Below are positions 8,901 through 17,021 of a stretch of DNA of 64,000 nucleotides, piece by piece; positions within the stretch are counted from its first letter, which is position 1; every line of letters begins with the position of its first letter. The position numbers and the translations under genes are program-made. The stretch covers positions 310,001 to 374,000 of the forward strand of contig NZ_BMVM01000002.1 in the NCBI RefSeq assembly GCF_014650715.1, read 5' to 3'. A model generated the notes under the pieces. It saw only the letters and a program-made list of their open reading frames with translations. It did no database searches and was not told where the DNA came from. This DNA is from Streptomyces bluensis (GTDB lineage Bacteria > Actinomycetota > Actinomycetes > Streptomycetales > Streptomycetaceae).

Positions 8901-9318
8901 GGTCGCCCCGGGATTCCCCCCGTGCCTCGCTCCCGCCGAACGGTGGTGGCTCATCGGCGGAAGGAGCGGTCAAGGGCGGGAGCCGTTCCGCCGCCCCGTG
9001 TCGGCGGTGCCGGATCCGCGCCCCTTTCCGTGTCTCCACTCTCTCGTTCACGCAGGTCGGGGCCCATCCGTGCGCGTACTCAACTCATCGGCTAGGTACG
9101 GATACTCAGCCCTCCGCGCTCATCCTCAGAACGCACCGTTGCCGACTGGTGACGATCGCGTCCGCGTCCGTACTCTGCGGGCCGGGGGACTTGGATCTCG
9201 CCCCCGCCGCCCCTACCCGTCCCATCCCTGGGGGCCGCCGCCCCCAGACCCCCAGGTGGCGTGATGGGGTGGGTGGTTGTGAGCGGGTGGGCGGGGGTTC
9301 ATTCGGCTGACGGCCTCG

Positions 9319-9442
9319 TCCTCAAACGCCGGACAGGCTGGCGGCACCCAGCCTCAGCTGAAAGCCCCAAGCCGCAAGATCCCGCCCTCAACCGGCAAAG
9401 CACCGTCCCCGCCCGCACAATCCAGCCACTCCGGCGTTCGAG
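9319..9442. repeat. Diverged copy of the CCTCAAACGCCGG palindromic repeat
   Basis: The left arm CCTCAAACGCCGGACAGGCTG is at about 9315-9335. The matching right arm CCAGCCACTCCGGCGTTCGAG lies about 85 bp further on, so the loop has been widened and the arm mutated relative to the tight copies at 28471 and 60345. Confidence 0.6.
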
Positions 9443-9566
9443 TACCGGGGGCCGACGGGCGGCCCCCGAAACGGGAAGCAAGGCATTGCCCCGACGAGGG
9501 GCCGAGCCCCGAGGCGGTCCGGGCGCAGCCCGGAGACGAGCACCAGGCCCAACCTCGAAGCACGGG

Positions 9567-10240
9567 CCAACCACAGCCCCCAAGAGGCAGCCAAGGCCAA
9601 GCCCCGAGGCGACTCCGGGCGCAGCGCCGAGGCAGGTTCGAGGCGCAGCCCCGACCGAGGCAGGTTCTGGCGGATCCCCGAGGCCGACGCCAGGCCCAAG
9701 CCCGAAGCACAGGCCAGGCCCCAACCCCCAAGAAGCCGACCAGGGCCAAGCCCCCAGGCAGGTCCGGGCGCAGCCCCGAGGCGCCTCCGGGTGCAGCCCC
9801 CGCCGAGGCAGGATCGGCGCAGCCCCGACCGAGGCAGGTTCTGGCGGATCCCCGAGGCCGACGCCAGGTCCAAGCCCGAAGCACAGGCCCAGCGCGAACG
9901 CCCAAGTAGCCGACCAGGGCCAAGCCCCCAGGCAGGTCCGGGCGCAGCCCCGAGGCGCCTCCGGGCGCAGCCCCCGCCGAGGCAGGATCGGCGCAGCCCC
10001 GACCGAGGCAGGTTCTGGCGGATCCCCGAGGCCGACGCCAGGTCCAAGCCCGAAGCACAGGCCCAGCGCGAACGCCCAAGTAGCCGACCAGGGCCAAGCC
10101 CCCAGGCAGGTCCGGGCGCAGCCCCGAGGCGCCTCCGGGCGCAGCCCTCGCCGAGGCAGGTTCGGGCGCAGCCCCGACCGAGGCAAGTTCGGGCGGATCC
10201 CCGAGGTCGGCGCCAGGCTCGTGCGCGCAGCGTGGGCCGG
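9567..10240. repeat. 174-bp tandem repeat array
   Basis: The marker CAGGGCCAAGCCCCCAGGCA occurs at 9741, 9915 and 10089, exactly 174 bp apart, and CAGGTTCTGGCGGATCC occurs at 9661, 9835 and 10009. The units beginning at 9741 and 9915 differ by only a few bases; the flanks are degenerate copies. Shorter GAGGCAGG-TTCGGGCGCAGCCCC units are nested inside. Because 174 is a multiple of three, long frames stay open on both strands, but none has a ribosome site or a recognisable domain. Confidence 0.85.
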
Positions 10241-10394
10241 GGCCGGGGTCCGCGGTGCTGGGGGTTTCAGGGGGCGTGGCCTCCCGGCGGGGGCGAAGGG
10301 GCGGGGCCCCTGGGGAGGGGATGGGTAGGGGCGGCGGGGGCGGGATCCCAGGGCGGCCGGGCGTGTGTCGGTGGTGGCCGATAAAGTCGCCGGC

Positions 10395-11909
10395 ATGGGA
10401 CGGATCGTGGTGATCGGCGCCGGCATGGGCGCGATGGCGGCCGCCGCCCGGCTGGCCATCGCGGGCCACCGGGTGACGGTCTACGAGCGGACGGAAACGT
10501 ACGGCGGCGCCGTGGCCCGGTACGAGCGGGACGGCTTCGCCTTCGACACCGGCCCCGGCCTCCTGCCGCTCCCCGCTGTCTACCGCGACCTGTTCCTCAA
10601 GACGGGCAAGCAGCCCCTTGAGGAATGCGTGGACCTCGTCCAGGTCGACCCGGCGTCGCGGCACGTGTTCCCGGACGGCACGGACGTCCTGCTGCCCAAC
10701 GCCTCACGCGCCGGCACGGTCAGCGCGCTGAACACGGCCCTCGGATCGGGCGCGGGCGACCGCTGGGGTGACTTCCTGGTGCGGGCACGCGAGGCCTGGG
10801 ACCGGACGCGCCGTCCCCTCCTGGAGGAGCCCCTCTGGTCGGACTGGCAGGTGCTCGGCGAGCGCGAGCCGTACCCCGCGGTGCCCCACAGGCGCCTGCT
10901 GCGCACCCGCCGGGCGAGCACTCTGGACGAGGTCGCCGCCTGGGAGCTGCGCGATCCCCGGCTCATCGCCCTGCTGGACGGCCACGCGCTCGCGCATGGT
11001 CTGGATCCCCGGACCGCCCCGGCGAGCGCGGCCGTGCTGCCGTACATGGAGCACGCCTTCGGCACCTGGTATGTGCGGGGCGGGATACGGGAGTTGGCGC
11101 GCGCGGTGTACGAACGGTGCCTGGCGCGCCGGGTGGAGTTCGTCTTCGGCGCCGAGGTCACCGGGATCGTCGAGAAGGACGGCCGGGCGGCCGGCCTGGA
11201 ACTCGCCGACGGGACGGTCACCGAGGCGGACCACGTGGTCGCGGGAGTCGACCCGGTGCGGCTGCGCGGCCTGACCGGGCATGTGCTCCAGGACGACGGG
11301 GACGTCCGCCCCGACCGGGTGTCGCCGTGCCCCGGGCGGTTCACAGTGCTGCTGGCCCTGCGCGGGCGTCGCGAGACCGGTGCCGCGCATCGCACGGTCG
11401 TGCACGCACCGGACCGCACGGCCGAGTTGGACCACCTCAGCCGCCCCACCGGCGCCGCCAAGCCGGCGGGTCCCACGGTGACCGTCCTGCGTCCGGACGA
11501 CCCGGCTCTGTGCCCGGACGACGCGCACGAGTCCGTGGTCCTGTCGGCGGCGGCACCGGCCGGAGCCGGCTGGGCGTCGGGCGACACGGCCGAGCGGTTC
11601 GCGGACCTTCTCGTCGCCGCCGCCGAGGCCGCCGTGCCCCGGCTGCGCGAGCGTCTCCTGTGGCGCGAGGTCCGCACCCCGGGCCACAGCGCCCAGGAGA
11701 CCGGCGTCGAGAGCGGTGCCGTACCCCCGCCGGCGCTGGCCGCGGGTGAGGGCCGTTTCCTGCACCCGGCCAACACGACGCGCTTCCCCGGGCTCTACCT
11801 GGTCGGCGGCTGGGCGCACCCCGGCGGTGGTCTGCCGCACGCGGGCATGTCGGGCGCCTTGGTCGCGGGTCTGATCGTGGAGGGACAGGACTTCCGGGGT
11901 TCCCAGTAG
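10395..11909 (+). CDS. Phytoene-dehydrogenase-like NAD(P)/FAD oxidoreductase
   Basis: A 504-residue flavoprotein. The N-terminus is a Rossmann ADP-binding motif, IVVIGAGMGAMAAAARLAIAG, followed by YERTETYGG and FAFDTGPGLLPLP, the pattern of the CrtI/phytoene desaturase and amine-oxidase superfamily. The C-terminal FAD motif is GLYLVGGWAHPGGGLPHAGMSGALVAG. It could desaturate a carotenoid-like or isoprenoid lipid, but no carotenoid genes lie nearby. The start is uncertain: the ATG at 10395 begins the Rossmann strand but has no ribosome site; a GTG at 10365 is an alternative. It stands alone after the repeat-rich gap. Confidence 0.8.
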   Translation: MGRIVVIGAGMGAMAAAARLAIAGHRVTVYERTETYGGAVARYERDGFAFDTGPGLLPLPAVYRDLFLKTGKQPLEECVDLVQVDPASRHVFPDGTDVLLPNASRAGTVSALNTALGSGAGDRWGDFLVRAREAWDRTRRPLLEEPLWSDWQVLGEREPYPAVPHRRLLRTRRASTLDEVAAWELRDPRLIALLDGHALAHGLDPRTAPASAAVLPYMEHAFGTWYVRGGIRELARAVYERCLARRVEFVFGAEVTGIVEKDGRAAGLELADGTVTEADHVVAGVDPVRLRGLTGHVLQDDGDVRPDRVSPCPGRFTVLLALRGRRETGAAHRTVVHAPDRTAELDHLSRPTGAAKPAGPTVTVLRPDDPALCPDDAHESVVLSAAAPAGAGWASGDTAERFADLLVAAAEAAVPRLRERLLWREVRTPGHSAQETGVESGAVPPPALAAGEGRFLHPANTTRFPGLYLVGGWAHPGGGLPHAGMSGALVAGLIVEGQDFRGSQ

Positions 11910-11950
11910 CGCCGACCGAAGTGCCGGTGCCGCCGATGCTGCCGGTGCCG

Positions 11951-12856
11951 CTAGTACCTGTACCGCTGCTCGTCGTATCCGTTCTGGCCCCCGCCGTTCC
12001 CCTGGCCGTTGCCCTGGACGTTCCCCTGGTACGGATAGGGCTGCTCCGGCGGGAGTTCGCCGCCGAGCGGGTCGTCGGTGGTGCGCTGCTGCGGGACCCA
12101 CACGCCGCCCGGCGGGGTCTCGCCGTATCCGCCGGTGGCGTACTGGTCCTGGCCGTAGCCCTGCTGGCCGTACGCCTGCTGGCCGTCATAGCCGCCGCCG
12201 TAGGACTGTGCGCCGTTGTACGGGTCGGAGTAGGCGGCGTACTGCTGCTGCGCCGGGTCGTAGCCGTACTGCTGCTGGTCGTAGCCCGAGTAGCCCTCGT
12301 ACCCGAAGGCCTGGTCCTGGGACTGGGGCTGTGACTGGGCCTGAGCGGCGGCCGCGTAGGCGGTTTCGCTGTAGACGCCGTAGGTGCCGGTCTCGTCGGG
12401 CAGGGGCTGCGGCGAGTAGACGGTGCTCTCGACCGGGGTCTCGGGCCGCTGGGGGCGGGCGAAGACATCGTCGTCGCCGTCGGGCTCGTCGTCCTGGCGG
12501 TACGTTCCGGCAGTTGTCGCCCGGAGGTCGGAGACCTCCAGGTCGGGCTCTTCGGGCTCCGGTTCGCGGCGACGGCGCTTGCTGCCGCCGCCGTCCTCAT
12601 CCGGGCGCTTGAAGGCCCAGCCGGCCACGAAGCCGCGGCGGAAGGACAGCGTGACGAACGTCTGCCCGACCGCGAAGGCAGCGGCGCCGAGGCCGATGAC
12701 CACGACGTTGGCCATCAGGACGCCGAGGACGACACCGAGGAAGCCCGCGAACGCGAGCAGCCGCCAACGCAGCCGTGCCTTGTACTGCAGCAGCACCTCG
12801 CCGAGCAGCCACAGCGCGACGATGCCGAACGCGATGTAGAGGATCGTCCAGCCCAT
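11951..12856 (-). CDS. Membrane protein with prion-like Gln/Tyr/Gly-rich tail
   Basis: A 301-residue protein of unknown function. The ATG at 12856 is preferred because a GGGAG site lies about ten bases upstream; a GTG three codons earlier is too close to it. Residues 1-75 hold three or so membrane helices (ILYIAFGIVALWLLGEVLL; LLAFAGFLGVVLGVLM; VVVIGLGAAAFAVG). A basic/acidic linker (KRRRREPEPEEPD) leads into roughly 170 residues made mostly of Gln, Tyr, Gly, Asp and Ala, with QQQYGYDPAQQQYAAY-like segments. This composition is that of a prion-like, intrinsically disordered, condensate-forming region. It sits just upstream of metF on the same strand. Confidence 0.75.
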   Translation of the reverse strand: MGWTILYIAFGIVALWLLGEVLLQYKARLRWRLLAFAGFLGVVLGVLMANVVVIGLGAAAFAVGQTFVTLSFRRGFVAGWAFKRPDEDGGGSKRRRREPEPEEPDLEVSDLRATTAGTYRQDDEPDGDDDVFARPQRPETPVESTVYSPQPLPDETGTYGVYSETAYAAAAQAQSQPQSQDQAFGYEGYSGYDQQQYGYDPAQQQYAAYSDPYNGAQSYGGGYDGQQAYGQQGYGQDQYATGGYGETPPGGVWVPQQRTTDDPLGGELPPEQPYPYQGNVQGNGQGNGGGQNGYDEQRYRY

Positions 12857-12917
12857 GTACGCCACTCTCCCTGCGGCCGTGGCCGCTCTGCCCTTTACGT
12901 CGTACGCGGCTCAGGTC

Positions 12918-13841
12918 TCAGGCCTGCGGTGGATGGTGCAGACCCAGATTCTCGTAGATTTCCAGCGTCGCGGTCGAGTTGTTGAGCGTGATGAAGTGCA
13001 GTCCGGGGACTCCCTCGTCCAGCAGCCTCGCGCAGAACTCCGTTGCGAACTCGATGCCAATGGAGCGTACAGCCGCCGGATCGTCTTTGGCTGTGAGGAT
13101 CCGCTCTTTCAGGGCGACCGGGAACGAAGCGTTGCTGAGCTGCGGCAACCGTTCCAGCATCTTCACACTAGTGACCGGCATGACTTCGGGGATCACCGGG
13201 GTCGTACAGCCGGCCGCGGCGACACGGTCACGCAGCCGCAGATACGACTCGGGGTGGAAGAACATCTGCGTGATCGCGTAGTCGGCACCGGCCCGGCACT
13301 TGTCGACGAAGTGGCCGACGTCGGTGTGCCAGTCCGCGGACCGCGGGTGCATCTCCGGGAAGGCCGCGACGCCCACGCAGAAGTCTCCCGACTCCTTGAT
13401 GAGCCGGACGAGCTCCGCCGCGTACGTCAGTCCCTGCGGGTGCGGCACCCACTCGCCCATGGGGTCGCCCGGCGGGTCGCCGCGCACCGCGAGCATGTTG
13501 CGGATACCGGCGTCGGCGTACTGGCCGATGATGTTGCGCAGTTCGGCTATGGAGTGGTTGACGGCGGTGAGGTGGGCGACGGGGGTGAGCGTGGTGTCGG
13601 AGGCGATCTGCTCGGTCGCCTTCACGGTGCCGGAACGGGTGGAACCGCCCGCCCCGTACGTCACGGAGACGAAGCTGGGGGCGACCGCCTCGACCCTGCG
13701 GAGGGCGTTCCACAGGTTGCGCTCGCCCTTCTCGGTCTTGGGAGCCCAGAACTCGAAGGAGTACGTGGTCTTGCCGTCGGCGAGCATGTCACGCACGGTA
13801 GCCGCGCGGTCTGTCCTGGTGGACGCGGTTCCTAGGGCCAT
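12918..13841 (-). CDS. metF: 5,10-methylenetetrahydrofolate reductase
   Basis: A 307-residue protein matching bacterial MetF (about 300 residues). It reduces methylene-THF to methyl-THF for methionine synthesis, using FAD. Visible family motifs are [18 protein letters not shown] near the N-terminus (active-site Glu), [31 protein letters not shown] and [14 protein letters not shown]. It lacks the C-terminal regulatory domain of eukaryotic enzymes, as expected. A TAACCT -10 element ends six bases before the ATG, so the mRNA is probably leaderless. It is followed by the prion-like membrane gene and preceded by thiE on the same strand. Confidence 0.96.
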   Translation of the reverse strand: MALGTASTRTDRAATVRDMLADGKTTYSFEFWAPKTEKGERNLWNALRRVEAVAPSFVSVTYGAGGSTRSGTVKATEQIASDTTLTPVAHLTAVNHSIAELRNIIGQYADAGIRNMLAVRGDPPGDPMGEWVPHPQGLTYAAELVRLIKESGDFCVGVAAFPEMHPRSADWHTDVGHFVDKCRAGADYAITQMFFHPESYLRLRDRVAAAGCTTPVIPEVMPVTSVKMLERLPQLSNASFPVALKERILTAKDDPAAVRSIGIEFATEFCARLLDEGVPGLHFITLNNSTATLEIYENLGLHHPPQA

Positions 13842-13847
13842 ACCGGC

Positions 13848-13853
13848 AGGTTA
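13848..13853 (-). promoter_or_regulatory. Leaderless -10 element for metF
   Basis: TAACCT on the minus strand ends six bases before the metF ATG (13841), which places the transcription start at or next to the A of ATG. No ribosome site is present. Confidence 0.5.
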
Positions 13854-13912
13854 GCCAGGCCGGGCCGGTCCCCCAACCAGAGCAGGGATTTTCGCCCCGT
13901 TTCGTCCACTCG

Positions 13913-13931
13913 CTGTCCAGTCCTCGGACAG
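13913..13931. terminator. Short hairpin after thiE
   Basis: CTGTCC (13913-13918) pairs with GGACAG (13926-13931) and can be extended with a bulge to CCACT/AGTGG. It lies 28 bp past the thiE stop on the minus strand, so a weak terminator is plausible. Confidence 0.35.
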
Positions 13932-13958
13932 TGGGCCGACAGCCAGTGCCTTTGGGGG

Positions 13959-14606
13959 CTACGCCGCGCGCAGCCGCTTGGCGAACTCGGCCGCCGCCGC
14001 TCCGGGGTCGTCGGCCTCCGTGATCGCGCGGACGACGACGACGCGGCGGGCGCCCGCGTCGAGGACCTCGTCGAGGTTGCCGAGGTCGATGCCGCCGATG
14101 GCGAACCAGGGACGGTCGGTGGCGAGGCCCGCCGTGTACCGGACCAGGCCGAGGCCGGGGGCGGGGCGGCCGGGCTTGGTGGGAGTGGGCCAGCAGGGGC
14201 CGGTACAGAAGTAGTCCACGCCGTCCTGGACGGCGGCAGCGGCGGCCTCCGCCTCGGCGTGGGTGGAGCGGCCGATGAGGACGTCGTCGCCGAGGACGGC
14301 GCGGGCCGCCGGGACCGGGAGATCCCCCTGGCCCAGGTGCAGCACGTCGGAGCGGACGGCGTGGGCGACGTCCGCCCGGTCGTTCACGGCGAGGAGCCTG
14401 CTGTGGCGCCGGCAGGCGTCGGCGAACACCTGGAGGTGCTCCAGCTCCTCCGCGGCCTCCATGCCCTTGTCACGCAGCTGCACGATGTCGACGCCGCCGG
14501 CCAGGACCGCGTCCAGGAACTCCGGCAGGTCGCCCTGGCGCCTGCGGGCGTCCGTGCAGAGGTAGACGCGGGCGTCGGCGAGTTGTCGGCGGGCGGTGTC
14601 GGGCAC
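13959..14606 (-). CDS. thiE: Thiamine-phosphate synthase
   Basis: A 215-residue TIM-barrel enzyme that joins HMP-diphosphate and THZ-phosphate to form thiamine phosphate. Family motifs: IVQLRDKG (pyrophosphate site), [52 protein letters not shown], and WFAIGGID. The GTG at 14606 has GGGAG eight bases upstream; the open frame continues further 5' but has no support. It does not have its own TPP riboswitch, unlike the thiOSG operon 2.4 kb away on the other strand. Confidence 0.95.
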   Translation of the reverse strand: MPDTARRQLADARVYLCTDARRRQGDLPEFLDAVLAGGVDIVQLRDKGMEAAEELEHLQVFADACRRHSRLLAVNDRADVAHAVRSDVLHLGQGDLPVPAARAVLGDDVLIGRSTHAEAEAAAAAVQDGVDYFCTGPCWPTPTKPGRPAPGLGLVRYTAGLATDRPWFAIGGIDLGNLDEVLDAGARRVVVVRAITEADDPGAAAAEFAKRLRAA

Positions 14607-14664
14607 GGTGAGGCTCCCCCGTTGTCGATGGCGTACGGCGTACGGCCTGCGGCCATGTGTCGGT

Positions 14665-14711
14665 GGCGTACGGGACACGGCTGGGCGGGACCCGGCCGTG
14701 TCCCGTACGCC
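14665..14711 (-). terminator. 17-bp perfect stem terminator after the Rv2175c-like gene
   Basis: GGCGTACGGGACACGGC (14665-14681) is exactly complementary to 14695-14711 with a 13-nt loop. It starts 39 bp beyond the stop of the minus-strand gene ending at 14750 and lies before thiE, separating the two transcripts. Confidence 0.75.
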
Positions 14712-14749
14712 GGACGGCGCATGTGGGTGGTGGGTTGGGGCGACGAGCG

Positions 14750-15115
14750 TCAGACGGCGAGCGCCTGGGCGCGGCGCTTGACCTCCGTGCCGCGATTCTC
14801 GCTCAGGGCCTGGGCCGGGGTGCCCGGCAGGCTCGGGTCGGGGGTGAAGAGCCACTCCAGCATCTCTTCCACCGTGAAGCCGTCGTCCCTCAGGAGCGTC
14901 AAGGTGCCGGACAGGCCCTTGACGACCTTGTCCCCGTCGATGAAGGCTGCGGGGACGTGCAGCGCGCGATTCTCGCCCCGGCGTACGGCGATGAGCTGGC
15001 CCTCCTTGACCAGCTGCCGCACGCGGGTCACCTCGACGTCGAGCATCTCGGCGATGTCGGGGAGGGTCAGCCACGCGGGGACGAGAGCATCGATCTTTGC
15101 GTCAATCTCGGTCAC
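14750..15115 (-). CDS. Rv2175c-family DNA-binding protein
   Basis: A 121-residue protein with an N-terminal winged/HTH segment ([43 protein letters not shown], residues 16-58) and a C-terminal helical part ([26 protein letters not shown]). It matches M. tuberculosis Rv2175c, a DNA-binding substrate of the Ser/Thr kinase PknL encoded next to it. Here a PASTA kinase gene lies about 4 kb away, with the thi operon inserted between. The GTG at 15115 has no obvious ribosome site. A short palindrome GACTGACAGTC lies upstream at 15137-15147 and could be an operator. Confidence 0.85.
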   Translation of the reverse strand: MTEIDAKIDALVPAWLTLPDIAEMLDVEVTRVRQLVKEGQLIAVRRGENRALHVPAAFIDGDKVVKGLSGTLTLLRDDGFTVEEMLEWLFTPDPSLPGTPAQALSENRGTEVKRRAQALAV

Positions 15116-15245
15116 GCCATCAAGACTGCCATCCCGGACTGACAGTCGGTAGCCGAGCCACCTCCGGCGCGGGCCTTGAGTGGGCCGACCGGGGGGGTGG
15201 GCGACGCCGCGGGGGCCGTTCCTCCTGGCACTCGGAGCCGCCCGG

Positions 15246-16466
15246 CTACGCCGTCGCGTTCTTCAGCGGGCGCGAGGGGTCCGCCAGCAGCTCCGGGTCC
15301 ATGGCCGTGCCCGCCTCGATCAGCCGCCGGCCCTGCGCCAGGTCCCTGGGGCGGCCCACCGCGAGGAGGGCGACCAGGCGCCCCTCACGCAGCCAGCACA
15401 CCGACCAGGCGGCACCCGTGGGGTCGCCGCGCCACACGGTCGTGTCGGCGGAGGCGTGGTGGCCGGCGTACTGGACGAAGCGGCCGAACTGTTCCGACCA
15501 GAAGTACGGGACCGGATCGTAGGGCTCCGGGGATTCGCCGATGATGTTGGCGGCCACGGTGCGCGGGCCCTGGAGGGCGTTGTCCCAGTGATGGACGAGG
15601 AGGCGTTCGCCGTACCTTCCCGAAGGGAAGGACGCGCAGTCGCCGACGGCGTGGACGTCCGGCGCCGAGGTGCGCAGGTGGTCGTCGGCCACCACCTCGC
15701 CGTAGGTGCCGAGCTCGATGCCCGAGTCCTTCAGCCACGCCGTCGCCGGGCGTGCCCCGATGCCCACGACCACCGCGCCCGCCGACACGCGCGAGCCGTC
15801 GTCCAGGACCACCGTCCCGTCCTCGACGCGCTCCACGCGCGCGTGGGTGCGCAGGACCGCCCCGCTGTTGGCGTACCAGGCGGCCATGGGGGCGGCCACC
15901 TCGGCGGGCAGGGCCCCGGCCAGCGGGCGGTCGGCGGCCTCGACGACGGTCACCGCGCAGCCCGCCTCGCGCGCGGCGGTGGCGAATTCCGCCCCGATCC
16001 AGCCGGCCCCCACGACCACGATGTCGTGCTGCCGGGCCAGGACGGGCCGCAGGCGCTCCGCGTCGTCCAGGGTGCGCAGCAGGTGCACGCCGGGCACGCC
16101 CTCGGCGCCCGGCAGCCGGATCGGTTCCGCACCGGTCGCGAGGACGAGGACGTCGTATGGGACCGGGCCCGTCGCCGTGTCGAGTTCGTGGTCCCCCGGG
16201 CGCACGCCGAGCACCTCGCGGCCGAGCTGGAGCTCGATGCCGAGTGCCTCGAAGTCGACGTCGAAGGCGGATCCCTCGGCCTTGCCGAGCAGGACGGCCT
16301 TGGACAGCGGCGGCCTGTCGTAGGGCTGGTGCGGCTCCGCGCCGATCAACGTGACGGGGCCGCTGAAGCCCTTCTCCCGCAGGACGACCGCGGTCTGCAC
16401 CCCGGCCATGCCCGCACCCACGACGACGACCCGCCGGGTCCCTCGTGTCTCGGTCTGCTCGCTCAC
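15246..16466 (-). CDS. Ferredoxin/rubredoxin reductase-like NAD(P)H FAD oxidoreductase
   Basis: A 406-residue flavoprotein. The FAD Rossmann motif is RVVVVGAGMAGVQTAVVLREKG near the N-terminus. The motif PYDRPPLSK is typical of ferredoxin reductases of dioxygenase and P450 systems. The NAD(P) Rossmann motif is IVVVGAGWIGAEFATAAREAG, and VHAVGDCASF is the second FAD contact. A C-terminal reductase domain ends with a Ser/Pro-rich tail. It probably hands electrons from NAD(P)H to a ferredoxin whose partner is not in this window. The GTG at 16466 lies six bases after a TATGGT -10 element, suggesting a leaderless mRNA. Confidence 0.88.
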   Translation of the reverse strand: MSEQTETRGTRRVVVVGAGMAGVQTAVVLREKGFSGPVTLIGAEPHQPYDRPPLSKAVLLGKAEGSAFDVDFEALGIELQLGREVLGVRPGDHELDTATGPVPYDVLVLATGAEPIRLPGAEGVPGVHLLRTLDDAERLRPVLARQHDIVVVGAGWIGAEFATAAREAGCAVTVVEAADRPLAGALPAEVAAPMAAWYANSGAVLRTHARVERVEDGTVVLDDGSRVSAGAVVVGIGARPATAWLKDSGIELGTYGEVVADDHLRTSAPDVHAVGDCASFPSGRYGERLLVHHWDNALQGPRTVAANIIGESPEPYDPVPYFWSEQFGRFVQYAGHHASADTTVWRGDPTGAAWSVCWLREGRLVALLAVGRPRDLAQGRRLIEAGTAMDPELLADPSRPLKNATA

Positions 16467-16472
16467 CTGATC

Positions 16473-16498
16473 ACCATAGACACCTGACAATTCGTCAG
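16473..16498 (-). promoter_or_regulatory. Leaderless promoter with CTGACAATTCGTCAG palindrome
   Basis: On the minus strand TATGGT (16478-16473) ends six bases before the GTG of the reductase gene. Just upstream, 16484-16498 is a palindrome with 5-bp arms (CTGAC/GTCAG) placed between the -35 and -10 positions, where a repressor could bind. Confidence 0.45.
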
Positions 16499-16861
16499 TC
16501 AGCGGCCGGGCTCCGTGACCTGTTCCACAACGCTGGTTCCGCTGCCCGGCTGCGACTCCCACTCCCAGGTCTCCGCCAGGCGCACACGCCCGTCGGGGAG
16601 CTCGGTCACGAGGGAGACGCAGTGCCCTGACGACGTCGTGCCGTCCCGCTTCAGTTGCACGTACCGGAAGTCCAGCCGGTCACCGTCCCGCGTACCCACG
16701 AGGTGGCCCCGTACGACATCGCCGCCCGCGTACTCGGCCCAGATCTCGCCGTCCTTCTCGTGGTAGGTGAACCGGGTGCGGGTGCCCACCTGACCTGGGG
16801 CCTGGTCCGCGACGGGGGCGAGGACGAGGCCGTCGAGAGATCGGTGGGGTGGGCGGGTCAT
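16499..16861 (-). CDS. Small conserved protein of unknown function
   Basis: A 120-residue protein that I do not recognise with certainty. It is rich in short beta-strand patterns (RTRFTYHEKDGEIWAEYAGGDVVRGHLVGTRDGDRLDFRYVQL), suggesting a small beta-barrel. Similar proteins are often labelled N-acetylglutamate synthase-like without evidence, and I do not adopt that name. The ATG at 16861 has GGGAG nine bases upstream. Its stop lies 32 bp before the reductase start on the same strand, but the reductase seems to have its own promoter there. Confidence 0.7.
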   Translation of the reverse strand: MTRPPHRSLDGLVLAPVADQAPGQVGTRTRFTYHEKDGEIWAEYAGGDVVRGHLVGTRDGDRLDFRYVQLKRDGTTSSGHCVSLVTELPDGRVRLAETWEWESQPGSGTSVVEQVTEPGR

Positions 16862-16918
16862 GAGCGGAGGCTCCCTTACTGGGGCGGACGGCACGGGCTA
16901 GGGTGGCCAACGTAGAGC

Positions 16919-17012
16919 ACTCGCGGGAGCCCGGACGCACCGGGCTGAGAGGGAGGCTGGCGGCCTCCGACCGTACGAACCTGATCCGGGTCATGCCGGC
17001 GAAGGGAGGGGC
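16919..17012 (+). ncRNA. TPP riboswitch (THI element) of the thiOSG operon
   Basis: The conserved aptamer parts are present in order: GGGCTGAGAGGG (pyrimidine-sensing core) at about 16942-16953, and ACCTGATCCGGGTCATGCCGG then CGAAGGGA at about 16978-17007. The 3' strand of P1 (GAAGGGAGGGG) includes the ribosome site of thiO, whose ATG is at 17022. Ligand-bound P1 should therefore hide the ribosome site, so translational repression by TPP is likely. No terminator hairpin fits between aptamer and gene. Confidence 0.95.
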
Positions 17013-17021
17013 TGGACGCCC

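Noticed and set aside
9600..10200. A CRISPR array
   Set aside because: Units are 174 bp, nearly all repeat with no unique spacers, and there are no cas genes.
9261..10459. Long open frames on both strands (355 and 386 residues) over the repeat-rich gap
   Set aside because: They are made of 58-residue translated copies of the 174-bp repeat, have no ribosome site or domain, and the multiple-of-three period explains the open frames.
14607..14749. A TPP riboswitch before thiE
   Set aside because: No CTGAGA core and no CTGAT...GCGAAGGGA part on the minus strand; the stem there is a terminator of the upstream gene.
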